64,000 bases of DNA, taken from contig CALSPN010000021.1 of NCBI GenBank assembly GCA_943788245.1, forward strand, positions 51,616 to 115,615, given 5' to 3'. This DNA comes from an uncultured Verrucomicrobiae bacterium (lineage in GTDB: Bacteria; Verrucomicrobiota; Verrucomicrobiia; Limisphaerales; AAA164-E04). The notes under the pieces are model-generated. The model did not search any database and was not told the origin of the DNA. It was given only the letters and a program-made list of their open reading frames with translations. Within the stretch, counting starts at the first letter, position 1; the number at the start of each line of letters is the position of its first letter. Position numbers and translations under genes: made by a program. Shown here piece by piece: positions 23,327 to 32,435 of this stretch.

Positions 23327-24601
23327 TCAAATTTGAGCGCCCCATTCATTCAAGGATGTTTCATTGTGGTCATTGTCTTGGATGATGGAGAGGGCATTTC
23401 CCACAAGGTAAAAGGATCCCGTAACAAGCATGGGATGTTTTGAAGGTTCATTTAACTGGTGAAGGCAATCATCCAGTCGGTCATATGCCTCAATCTGAGC
23501 ATTGATACTTAGCTGCTTGTTTTGTTTCAGATGGTTTTTCAAAACCTGAGGCGAGACAGCTCTTTGACTTTTTGCCGGAACACAATGAACCGACTTGCAG
23601 TAAGGCAACAAGAGTTCAATTCCCTCACGCCATGGTTTGTCATCCAGAGAAGCAAAAATCAAATCGCAGGGATTGTCCTTGAATGTCGAGCGGCAATTTG
23701 CAGCCAGAGCATCGTATCCAGCCAGATTATGAGCAACATCCAGAAAGACCTCCCGGTTTCGCCATTGGAGCGATTGAAAGCGACCGGGTAATTTTGTATG
23801 CTTTATCCCTTCAAAAATATCGAGCATAGAAACTGGCAGATCACTTGACAGTTTTTCAACGGCTTTGATTGCGGTCACTGCATTGCGTTCTTGATGTGAA
23901 CCAATCAAACCCGGAACCAAATTGTCTGGCATGGAATCCTCACTGATTTGAAGCAGGGGAGCGCTGCATTCCTTTGACTTTTTTTTGATTTTTTCTAAAA
24001 CCTTTGATTGTGTTGCTGCTGTGATGACAGGTTTATGAGGTTTGATGATACCTGCTTTTTCGTGAGCAATCTCTTCAATGGTGTCGCCCAGCCATGCTTG
24101 ATGATCGAGTGAAACATTGGTGATAATAGAGCATTCTGGTGTCACAATGTTTGTGGCATCCAGGCGTCCACCCATACCTGTTTCCCAGATGACCATGTCG
24201 CAACGTTCATCCGCAAAATACTTAAGAGCCATGCCTGTCAGGAATTCAAAAAAGGTAGGAGAGATTTGATCAGGCAGGTCTGGAAGGGTGTTGCGAACTG
24301 TGGCTACGAGTTTGATGAGATGTTCGTCTACGATCGATTTTCCGTTGACCTGAATGCGTTCCCCGAATCTCACCAGATGGGGAGATGTAAACATGCCAAC
24401 CTTGTAACCGGATTTTTTGTAGATGCTGTTCAGGTAGGCACAAACGGAGCCCTTCCCATTGGTTCCGGCAACGTGAATGAATTTGAGCCGGTTCTGCGGA
24501 CTTCCCAGAGCGACCGCCAGGTGCTCGATATTTTCGAGCCCCAGCTTCGTCCCGAACAGTCGAAGCCGATACAAATACTCCAGTGTATCTCGATAATTCA
24601 T
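23327..24601 (-). CDS. folC: Dihydrofolate/folylpolyglutamate synthase
   Basis: ATP-dependent ligase joining glutamate to dihydropteroate or folates. The ATG at 24601 gives MNYRDTLEYLYRLRLFGTKLGLENI, the usual FolC opening (425 aa); an in-frame TTG at 24646 would add 15 residues. Seen: P-loop VAGTNGKGSVCAYL, SPHLVRFGERI, WETGMGGRLDATN, TNVSLDHQAWLG and EKAGIIKP, LPGRFQ, and DVAHNLAGYDAL. The frame is intact. It lies downstream of pyrG on the same strand, with a 183-base gap. Confidence 0.95.
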   Translation of the reverse strand: MNYRDTLEYLYRLRLFGTKLGLENIEHLAVALGSPQNRLKFIHVAGTNGKGSVCAYLNSIYKKSGYKVGMFTSPHLVRFGERIQVNGKSIVDEHLIKLVATVRNTLPDLPDQISPTFFEFLTGMALKYFADERCDMVIWETGMGGRLDATNIVTPECSIITNVSLDHQAWLGDTIEEIAHEKAGIIKPHKPVITAATQSKVLEKIKKKSKECSAPLLQISEDSMPDNLVPGLIGSHQERNAVTAIKAVEKLSSDLPVSMLDIFEGIKHTKLPGRFQSLQWRNREVFLDVAHNLAGYDALAANCRSTFKDNPCDLIFASLDDKPWREGIELLLPYCKSVHCVPAKSQRAVSPQVLKNHLKQNKQLSINAQIEAYDRLDDCLHQLNEPSKHPMLVTGSFYLVGNALSIIQDNDHNETSLNEWGAQI

Positions 24602-24784
24602 CCCCTGTTTGGGTAGTCTGTAAAAATCGGGCGATGTGTCAGTCAATCCCTTTAAGTAATAAAAAGTCCCAGGGAGATCAAAGCCATAATATGGTGATCG
24701 AAACTGAAAACGTCATTTTAAATATTCAAAATCAGCTCTCTGCTTGCTGGTTTTCGAAGCTTTCATGATCAAAATGGCGGTGAT

Positions 24785-26434
24785 TCAAGGCGTCTCAGGT
24801 TCTTCCAGATTGGTACGAACCTTTTGTGGTTCATTCATGCATGCTTCGATAAAGCCTTTGAACAATGGATGCGAACAGTTGGGTTTACTCTGGAATTCTG
24901 GATGGAACTGGCATGCGATGTAAAAAGGATGTTCGGTGATTTCGATCATTTCCACCAGTGGATCTTCAGTTGAAGTTGTGCCACTGATGACCAGTCCGGC
25001 CTCTTCGAATTGCTTTCTGTAGGTGCTGTTGAACTCAAAACGATGACGGTGGCGTTCCTGGATTACCAGACTTTGATATAAACGAGCGGCCAAGGTGTTT
25101 TCCTTGATATGGCAGTCCTGCGCGCCCAGCCGCATGGTGCCACCTTTCTTGTTCACTTCTTTTTGCTCCTCCATCAGCCATATGACTGGGTCGGGTGTCT
25201 CTTTGTCGAATTCCATAGAGTTGGCTTCATCAAGATGAAGTACATTACGGGCAAATTCGATGGTGGCGATCTGCATCCCAAGGCAAAGCCCCAGGTAGGG
25301 GATTTTGTTTTCCCTCGCATATTTGGCAGCTGCTATTTTACCTTCGGTGCCACGCTCTCCAAATCCTCCCGGCACAAGGATGCCAGCCAGTCCTTTCAGA
25401 GATTTTTCGGGGTGCTCGACATCAATATCTTCTGCATCAATTTTTTCAATTGCAACACCACAATCCTGTGCGACACCGCCATGGATCACGGCCTCGTATA
25501 CAGACTTATACGCGTCGTTCAAACCTATGTACTTGCCGACCACTCCAATCCTCACGCGGTGCTGGGGGGCGATAAGCTTGCGAATAATTTCCTGCCAATC
25601 CTTCATGTCAGCTGGAGGAACATCCAGTCGCAGTAGTTCGCAGATGAGGCTATCCATCTTTTCACGCTGAAGCATCAGCGGCACTTCGTATATGCTGTGA
25701 TCCACATCCTTTTCCTCAATCACCGCAGCATAGGGTACATTGCAGAACATGGAAATTTTCTCACGAAGCTCTTTGCCGAGCGGTTTTTCGGTTCGGCAAA
25801 CAAGGATATGAGGTGCAATACCGATCTCACGTAACTTGGCAACCGACTGTTGCGTTGGTTTTGTTTTTAATTCCCCTGCAGCCTTAATGAACGGTACGTA
25901 AGTGACGTGCACGAATACCGCATTGTTGTAGCCGACTTTCAACGCAAATTCGCGGATCGCCTCGAGGAAAGGGAGTCCTTCAATATCGCCCGTGGTGCCA
26001 CCGATCTCAGTGATGATCACATCGGCTTCAGTTATCTCGGCAAGCTGCTTGATACGATCCTGGATCTTGTCGGTGACGTGAGGGATTACCTGAACGGTTT
26101 TCCCCAGGTATTCCCCTTTACGCTCCTTTTCGAGCACCGCCTGATAAACCTGCCCGCTGGTCAGGTTGTTGAAGCGAGACAGTTTTGAGTGCGTGAAACG
26201 CTCGTAATGCCCCAGATCGAGGTCTGTTTCCGCGCCATCGTCCAGCACATAAACCTCGCCGTGCTGGAAGGGGTTCATCGTTCCGGGGTCAACATTCAAG
26301 TAAGGATCAAACTTTTGTATGGCTACCTTCAATCCACGGTTTTCGAGGAGCGTCCCCAGCGAAGCGGCTGTGAGGCCCTTACCCAGAGAACTCACCACAC
26401 CACCAGTGACAAAAATATATTTGGTTTGTTTCAT
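24785..26434 (-). CDS. pyrG: CTP synthase
   Basis: Converts UTP, ATP and glutamine to CTP. 549 residues: N-terminal amidoligase domain ([55 protein letters not shown]) and a C-terminal class I glutamine amidotransferase domain (VPGGFGERG, nucleophile Cys in [16 protein letters not shown] with His and Glu). It begins 11 bases after the kdsB stop, so they share an operon; CTP is the co-substrate of KdsB, which makes the pairing logical. The same kdsB-pyrG order is known in Chlamydiae. Confidence 0.98.
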   Translation of the reverse strand: MKQTKYIFVTGGVVSSLGKGLTAASLGTLLENRGLKVAIQKFDPYLNVDPGTMNPFQHGEVYVLDDGAETDLDLGHYERFTHSKLSRFNNLTSGQVYQAVLEKERKGEYLGKTVQVIPHVTDKIQDRIKQLAEITEADVIITEIGGTTGDIEGLPFLEAIREFALKVGYNNAVFVHVTYVPFIKAAGELKTKPTQQSVAKLREIGIAPHILVCRTEKPLGKELREKISMFCNVPYAAVIEEKDVDHSIYEVPLMLQREKMDSLICELLRLDVPPADMKDWQEIIRKLIAPQHRVRIGVVGKYIGLNDAYKSVYEAVIHGGVAQDCGVAIEKIDAEDIDVEHPEKSLKGLAGILVPGGFGERGTEGKIAAAKYARENKIPYLGLCLGMQIATIEFARNVLHLDEANSMEFDKETPDPVIWLMEEQKEVNKKGGTMRLGAQDCHIKENTLAARLYQSLVIQERHRHRFEFNSTYRKQFEEAGLVISGTTSTEDPLVEMIEITEHPFYIACQFHPEFQSKPNCSHPLFKGFIEACMNEPQKVRTNLEEPETP

Positions 26435-26445
26435 TTTTTTGAAAT

Positions 26446-27180
26446 CTAGAGACAGTCGATGATCCGTTGCACATCTTCCGGAGTATCCACTCCGATACTT
26501 TCATAGTCGACGACAGATACGTGGATCGGTATGCCGTGGTCAATCGCACGGAGTTGTTCCAGCCTTTCCGCCTCTTCCAGTTGAGACACAGGCCAAGCGA
26601 CGAGCTGCAAGAGCGTATCACGTTGATACCCATAGATACCCAGATGCTTCAAGAAGGGAAAGGTCTGCAATTGTTCGCTGACCGGTCTGTCAAGATGCTC
26701 TCTGACACAAGGGATCGTGCGACGTGAAAAATAAATCGCATTGGAGGCTTGATTCAAGATTACTTTGTTGACGTTGGTGTTTTCGTAATCATCAGGGTTC
26801 TTGATGGGGGTTGCAGCAGTACTCATTGGTGATGCATGCAAAGCACGTGCCACCTCATCGATGACAGAAGGATCCATCATGGGTTCATCGCCTTGCACAT
26901 TCACGGCACCATCACAATCAGGCAATTTTTTCATGACTTCTGCCACACGATCGGTTCCTGAAGGGTGGGATTCCGAGGTCATTTCTACACGGCAATACCT
27001 ACTCGCATGGTCGGCAATGCGAGGGTCATCGGTAGCAACAATGATCTCTGAAAGTGTCGTTGCCTTCTGGCACTGTTCGATGACACGTTGAATCAGGGAT
27101 TTGCCGCAAATATCTGTCAGGGGCTTACCTGGAAACCGACTGGATTGGTAACGGGCGGGGATCACGCCAGCAATTTGCAT
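26446..27180 (-). CDS. kdsB: 3-deoxy-manno-octulosonate cytidylyltransferase
   Basis: Activates Kdo with CTP to CMP-Kdo for lipopolysaccharide inner core. The ATG at 27180 gives [21 protein letters not shown], the canonical start (244 aa); the open frame extends 12 codons upstream. Also seen are [34 protein letters not shown] and [10 protein letters not shown]. It is intact. It is first in a kdsB-pyrG operon and shows that this organism makes a Kdo-containing outer membrane. Confidence 0.96.
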   Translation of the reverse strand: MQIAGVIPARYQSSRFPGKPLTDICGKSLIQRVIEQCQKATTLSEIIVATDDPRIADHASRYCRVEMTSESHPSGTDRVAEVMKKLPDCDGAVNVQGDEPMMDPSVIDEVARALHASPMSTAATPIKNPDDYENTNVNKVILNQASNAIYFSRRTIPCVREHLDRPVSEQLQTFPFLKHLGIYGYQRDTLLQLVAWPVSQLEEAERLEQLRAIDHGIPIHVSVVDYESIGVDTPEDVQRIIDCL

Positions 27181-27307
27181 GGATGTCACATTAACCATAC
27201 CGAACGACAACATCAAGAAGGAGGATCAGAAATTTTTTTGACCCCAAAAATTGAAAAATCATTGCACACCAACTCTGAACCCGACACAATGATCCACTTA
27301 AAGCTTC

Positions 27308-27936
<629 letters not shown>

Positions 27937-28344
27937 ATGTCCAACTGGAGTTCACACGCATATTGCGACAAATGCGACCGGCCTCTAAGGGGGAGCGAAA
28001 CCCGGCTTGTGAAGACCGGAAGTGGTGATTCACAAACTACAACCTACTACTGCAGACTTTGTGGTGACAAAGCACGTGGTTTTCAGAAAGTTCTCGGTTT
28101 GCCATTCAGCCTGTTTGGAGCGTTGGCTTTTAGCAGTAATGGAATTGGTGATGTATTTTCAGCAAGTTTCAGCGTCTCTGAGATGATCAATCTGCCATTT
28201 CCTACGATTGAGCTCGTCCCGGTCCTTGCATTTATGGGGTATTTTTATTGGAAGAAGTCAAAGTGCAAACCCATCTACGACCGTTGGGTTCATCAACACG
28301 GCACTGACCCCGACAAGTGGCCAAGACCTGTCAAATCTGAGTAA
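27937..28344 (+). CDS. Hypothetical zinc-ribbon membrane protein
   Basis: About 135 residues from the ATG at 27937 (an upstream ATG at 27901 adds 12 atypical residues). Two cysteine pairs, CDKC and CRLC, ~36 residues apart form a probable N-terminal zinc ribbon facing the cytoplasm. Two hydrophobic segments follow (LGLPFSLFGALAF and FPTIELVPVLAFMGYFYW) with a basic tail. I do not recognise a named family. It is unlinked to clear partners; the next gene also encodes an N-terminally membrane-anchored unknown. Confidence 0.6.
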   Translation: MSNWSSHAYCDKCDRPLRGSETRLVKTGSGDSQTTTYYCRLCGDKARGFQKVLGLPFSLFGALAFSSNGIGDVFSASFSVSEMINLPFPTIELVPVLAFMGYFYWKKSKCKPIYDRWVHQHGTDPDKWPRPVKSE

Positions 28345-28466
28345 ATTTGGGGATTGAATGCTCGGCGCATTTTTTATGTCCAGTTTGTTTTGAAAGTGCC
28401 ATGAGAGCGAATCACAGTAAAATAAGAATGAATTTTCCCAACCCACACTGACCAAAGAAAAACCCC

Positions 28467-30377
28467 ATGTCGAATCCATTTCCTTTTTCTCCAGAGGTGC
28501 TCCCGAATTATTTACTTTTGCTGAGTCAAATCAATTTGCTCCACCTTCTTGCATGGTTGGTGGCCGTGGTCATTGGCTTTCGTCGTCGGTGGTCGTGGGG
28601 CCTCATGCTCCTCATCCCTCTTTTTTATCCATTCGCCCTTTTGGCGCTGACCCTCAAACGCATCCGATGGATCGGGTGGATCGCCGCTGTTCACGGGCTG
28701 CTGCTTTGTCTGTGGTTTGCTGGGGGAGTCTACTTGAAATCTTCTGAGTGGCATCAGCTTCTGGCAGCTGAGGAGGCCCTGAAAGCCAGAGGGGAGTTGC
28801 TGGACCCTACCTTGCTGCACGATGCACCGGAGGTCGTTCCTGAGAAAAATGTCTGGGATCATCCGCTGTTGATCACTCTGGCGCAGGCTGGACAGTCTGA
28901 TGCCACACACCTCGATGATTTGTTGCAGAGCAGTGCCTCAAAATCGGATGAGGGAGATTTGGCAATAGAACGGATGGAAGAGGAATACGGATGGCTGTCG
29001 ATGCCCGACATCCCCAATACTAGTCTGATTTTTGAGCATCAAGAAGACAGCCCAAAAACGGTAACCACCCCTTTGCAAACGCTCTACAGAGAAGCATGGG
29101 TCCAAAAACATGCAGACGAATCCATGGGGGACTCGCCTGAGGTGTCACATGATGGGTTTGGGGATTTGGAGTCGTTGCTCGAGGCTATGGAGGTCACGCA
29201 TGAAACACATCAACCTCGTTTTGAGGGTCTGATGGAGGCACTGCGGCGTGAACAGGATGTCTATCCCTTTGCTTTTGAGAATGGGCCAGGCATTTTGCTT
29301 CCACACCTGTCCTTCCTCAAAGATCTTGCCAAACGAGCCAGGCAGCGATTGGTGTGGCAGGCCTACCGTCGAGATGCGGATGCCTCGTTTCAGACCATGC
29401 AGGACATGTTCGTCATTCATGGCACCGAATGGTCGAACATCTTGATCTGTCGATTGGTTGAGGTGGCCTGTTGGCGGGGAGGACTTCAGGGGGTGGTGGC
29501 CTTACAGAACCAACATCTCTGGTCGGATGAAAAGTGGCAGTGGTTGGAGCAAGCTCTGGCTGAAATTCAATTGGAAGCAAACATACCCGGGGTCATGGTC
29601 ATGGAACGGGCAGTTTTCATTCCATGGCTGAAATTGCAGGCTGATGAGAATCCTTTGAGAGTCATCACCATGTTGGGAGTTTTAGGAGGAGGAAGCGGTC
29701 CCACGTCCATTGGACAAAGGATTTTAATGGGGCCTTTGGGACAATGTATCAACACTCACATGCAGGCCTTTTACATCAAGCAACTTCGTTTGCTCCATGC
29801 TTCCTATGCTCATCTAGAAAAGGAGGCTGAAAACATCCTGGGCCAATTTCAACATCAGCCATGGTCTGGCATGGAGTCACAGATGGCTGACTACGATGGA
29901 CGTGCTTTCGGGTTGCTTTCGGGCGTTTTCGCCCCCGGTTTACGCAATTACGACAGGTTTTATTCAGTACAACTGATGGTGGAAATGGCCAAGGCCTCCG
30001 TATCACTGGAGCGCTACTACCTCAAGCATGGGCAATACCCAGTAAGTCTCAAGGACTTGGTGCCTGAGTTTCGTGACACCGTGCCTGTGGACCCAATGTC
30101 TGGGCAACCGTTTCATTATCGAAAGCTGGGCAATGACGGGTTTGAGTTTTATTCGGTGGGATGGAATGGCAAGGACGATGCCGGATTTCCCGGTGATCTG
30201 CCTCGAGACCGTGGTCTTTTCGATGATGAAGGAATGCCGGATGACGTGCTCTGGCGGGTGGAAGGGTCGGAAGAAACACTTCCTGTCGTGCTCACGGAGC
30301 CCGAAAAAGAGGAAGATCTTTTTAAGAAGTATGGATTACTTCCCTATGATGCCGAGTTCGATGGTAATGATCCTTGA
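28467..30377 (+). CDS. Large hypothetical membrane protein with pseudopilin-like C-terminal motif
   Basis: 636 residues. Three hydrophobic segments lie at the N-terminus (LLLLSQINLLHLLAWLVAVVIGF, WGLMLLIPLFYPFALLAL, WIAAVHGLLLCLWFAGGVYL). A long alpha-helical soluble region follows (~100-510), then a C-terminal segment ERYYLKHGQYPVSLKDLVP...VPVDPMSGQPFHYR...FYSVGWNGKDDAGFPGD. That last pattern resembles the C-terminal region of type II secretion pseudopilin-like proteins common in PVC genomes, though here it is not attached to a pilin leader. Function unknown; the frame is intact. Confidence 0.7.
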   Translation: MSNPFPFSPEVLPNYLLLLSQINLLHLLAWLVAVVIGFRRRWSWGLMLLIPLFYPFALLALTLKRIRWIGWIAAVHGLLLCLWFAGGVYLKSSEWHQLLAAEEALKARGELLDPTLLHDAPEVVPEKNVWDHPLLITLAQAGQSDATHLDDLLQSSASKSDEGDLAIERMEEEYGWLSMPDIPNTSLIFEHQEDSPKTVTTPLQTLYREAWVQKHADESMGDSPEVSHDGFGDLESLLEAMEVTHETHQPRFEGLMEALRREQDVYPFAFENGPGILLPHLSFLKDLAKRARQRLVWQAYRRDADASFQTMQDMFVIHGTEWSNILICRLVEVACWRGGLQGVVALQNQHLWSDEKWQWLEQALAEIQLEANIPGVMVMERAVFIPWLKLQADENPLRVITMLGVLGGGSGPTSIGQRILMGPLGQCINTHMQAFYIKQLRLLHASYAHLEKEAENILGQFQHQPWSGMESQMADYDGRAFGLLSGVFAPGLRNYDRFYSVQLMVEMAKASVSLERYYLKHGQYPVSLKDLVPEFRDTVPVDPMSGQPFHYRKLGNDGFEFYSVGWNGKDDAGFPGDLPRDRGLFDDEGMPDDVLWRVEGSEETLPVVLTEPEKEEDLFKKYGLLPYDAEFDGNDP

Positions 30378-30790
30378 ACAACCCGACAAATTCCGAATGC
30401 AGATCCTGGATTGCTATCGACGGGCTGGTCTCCTGGAGCTTTTGTCTTTACCTCCTGCAATTTTCTGCAAAGCCTTGTAGGGGTTTTTGCAGTATGCAGC
30501 AAACCTGGCTTGAGCTATTTCACTGCAAAGCTGCAGTAGTCCACTTATGGGTAATTTGGTCCCTAACGTAATTACCTCACCAGATGGTTTACGAGCCTCG
30601 ACGCATTCCCTGGCTTGTCTGCGGGTGTCCATGGGAAATGAAGACAAATGTTCACTAATACAGTGTTACTGGATGATTGCAGCAATCTCCTGTTTTTCTG
30701 CGACTTAATAAAAATCAGTAAAGCCTTTTCCTATTATCCGCAATGATCAAGAAATTGCAGGTCGAATTGGCTGTTTGGATTGCCCAATTG
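30378..30790. other. Non-coding interval
   Basis: About 413 bases between convergent genes. Open frames here are short and lack domains or start signals. No terminator-like hairpin with a T run was found. Confidence 0.4.
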
Positions 30791-31307
30791 CTAAGCTGGT
30801 TTGGCCCAGATTTCGTGTGACTTGCTCAAGACGGCGAGCCTCCACTGCTTGTTCTTCACGAACTTGATCTCAATGAATTGGCTCCTTCCAATCTTACACT
30901 GAGCTGGGAGGGGGATGCCCAGATACTGTTCACTGAAGATCTGTCCGCATTTTTTGAATTGATCCAGGGGAGTAAAAGTCCCTGCAGCATCCAACAAGGT
31001 AAACAGGGCTTTTACATTCTCAGGGCAGCACCTTGATATTCCACCCCGAATAATTCCTAAAGACGTTTTGGTGTTGGATGTCGTTGGGGCGAATAAGGCT
31101 GCCAGCCTTGCCCCGAACAATAAACATTCCAGTGCATCCAGGTGTCTCCTGCTGATACAAATTAAATCGTCTAACCAGCGGATAAAATGCAGATGCATCA
31201 CTTGCTGTAAGATGGAGTGCAATATTGGCAGTGAGACATTTGTTTTCCGCTCTCCTTACAAAGGGTATTCTGTGTTTTTTGAGATAGCTGATTTGATTTA
31301 ACGGCAA
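30791..31307 (-). CDS. Hypothetical protein, probably one gene with a single inserted base
   Basis: Two minus-strand frames meet near 31022-31024: the first ends NIKVLP-stop, the second continues ENVKALFTLLDAAGTF. Removing one C from a CCC run joins them into a 171-residue protein (517 - 1 = 516 nt). The resulting sequence has an N-terminal part with LTASDASAFYPLVRRFNLY, a central GMFIVRGKAGSLIRPNDIQHQNVF and a basic end. It has no signal peptide or membrane segment, and I recognise no family. The start is uncertain (TTG at 31307). It is divergent from the desaturase gene, 25 bases away. Confidence 0.4.
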
Positions 31308-31332
31308 TATTGGTTCATAATTTCTCCAAACA

Positions 31333-32160
31333 ATGGATAAAAATGTGCAAATAACAGGGAGCGATCAGATTCGATGGATGTCAACCATTCCTTTCTGGGG
31401 CTGTCACTTGGTAGCTGTTGGGGGGCTTGTATACTGGGGGTGGAGTTGGAGTGGCTTTGCCCTGGCCTTATTCTTCTATTATTTGAGGATGTTTGGCATC
31501 ACCGCTGGTTACCATCGTTATTTTGCACACCGCTCCTACAAGACCAGCAGGATCTTTCAATTTTTCCTGGCACTCCTGGGCACACTCGCGGTGCAAAAGG
31601 GGGTTCTATGGTGGTCAGCACATCACCGAGCTCACCATCGCCACTCCGATGGGGAACATGACATCCATTCACCCCGTCAAAGGGGTTTCTGGTGGTCTCA
31701 TCTGGGGTGGATCCTAACAACTCGCTACGACGCAACCGACTGGTCACGCATCAAGGATTTTGCCAAGTATCCTGAACTCAGGTTCCTGAATCGCTTCGAG
31801 TTTCCGGTTGTTATCACTTTTGCAGTCCTCATGTTCATGGTCGGGGGTTTGCCTTTGATTTTCTGGGGGTTCATCATCTCCACCGTACTTCTCTGGCATG
31901 GCACATTCTGCATCAATTCATTGGCACACCTCATTGGGAAGCGCCCCTATCAAACCGACGATGATTCCAGGAATTCCATGTTCCTTGCGCTGATCACCAT
32001 GGGTGAAGGCTGGCACAATAATCACCACCACTACCAATATTCCGCCCGACAGGGCTTCTTGTGGTGGCAAATAGACATGACTTATTACATTCTCAAACTA
32101 TTATCATTCATGGGAATTGTATGGGATTTGAAATCAGCTCCAAGCCAAGTTCGAAACTGA
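31333..32160 (+). CDS. Membrane fatty-acid (acyl-CoA delta-9-type) desaturase
   Basis: 275 residues. Introduces a cis double bond into saturated acyl chains with O2 and a di-iron site; acts in the inner membrane to adjust fluidity. The three histidine boxes are complete: HRYFAH (~60), HRAHHRHSD (~98) and the distal HNNHHH (~232), and hydrophobic hairpins lie between them (ALALFFYYLRM, FFLALLGTLAV, VVITFAVLMFMVGGLPLIFWGFII). The pattern GYHRYFAHRSYK and WWSAHHRAHH is that of stearoyl-CoA/acyl-lipid delta-9 desaturases. The electron donor is not encoded next to it. Confidence 0.92.
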   Translation: MDKNVQITGSDQIRWMSTIPFWGCHLVAVGGLVYWGWSWSGFALALFFYYLRMFGITAGYHRYFAHRSYKTSRIFQFFLALLGTLAVQKGVLWWSAHHRAHHRHSDGEHDIHSPRQRGFWWSHLGWILTTRYDATDWSRIKDFAKYPELRFLNRFEFPVVITFAVLMFMVGGLPLIFWGFIISTVLLWHGTFCINSLAHLIGKRPYQTDDDSRNSMFLALITMGEGWHNNHHHYQYSARQGFLWWQIDMTYYILKLLSFMGIVWDLKSAPSQVRN

Positions 32161-32354
32161 ACAAAAAACCATAGTCCCACAACGCTTTCTACTGGTAAGA
32201 AAAGAATAATTTGTGATGCTTTGTCACAATATTCTGCCCGACAGCCCCGCTGATAAATCAGAGGTTGTCACAACGTCTGGTTTGGCTGCTATTGAATGAG
32301 TCATCAACACTTATATGTCTAATGAGTCATGTTTCATGACTTTGTTACTTCTTA

Positions 32355-32395
32355 ATGGGTGCGCGATTTGGACAGTTCGCGCACCCATTTTTCTT
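32355..32395 (+). terminator. Strong intrinsic terminator
   Basis: A perfect 12-bp stem, ATGGGTGCGCGA (32355-32366) and TCGCGCACCCAT (32377-32388), with a 10-base loop, followed by TTTTTCTTTTCTT. It reads as a terminator on the plus strand, 195 bases after the desaturase stop and 41 bases before the next start. An open frame beginning at 32355 overlaps this hairpin, which argues for the later start (32436) of the next gene. Confidence 0.85.
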
Positions 32396-32435
32396 TTCTT
32401 CAGTTTCCCTGAAGCGTCAGCTAAACTATCTAGCG

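Noticed and set aside
32355..32435. Upstream extension of the GIDE gene (MGARFGQFAHPF...)
   Set aside because: The extension lies over a strong intrinsic terminator hairpin; the ATG at 32436 starts directly before the membrane segment.
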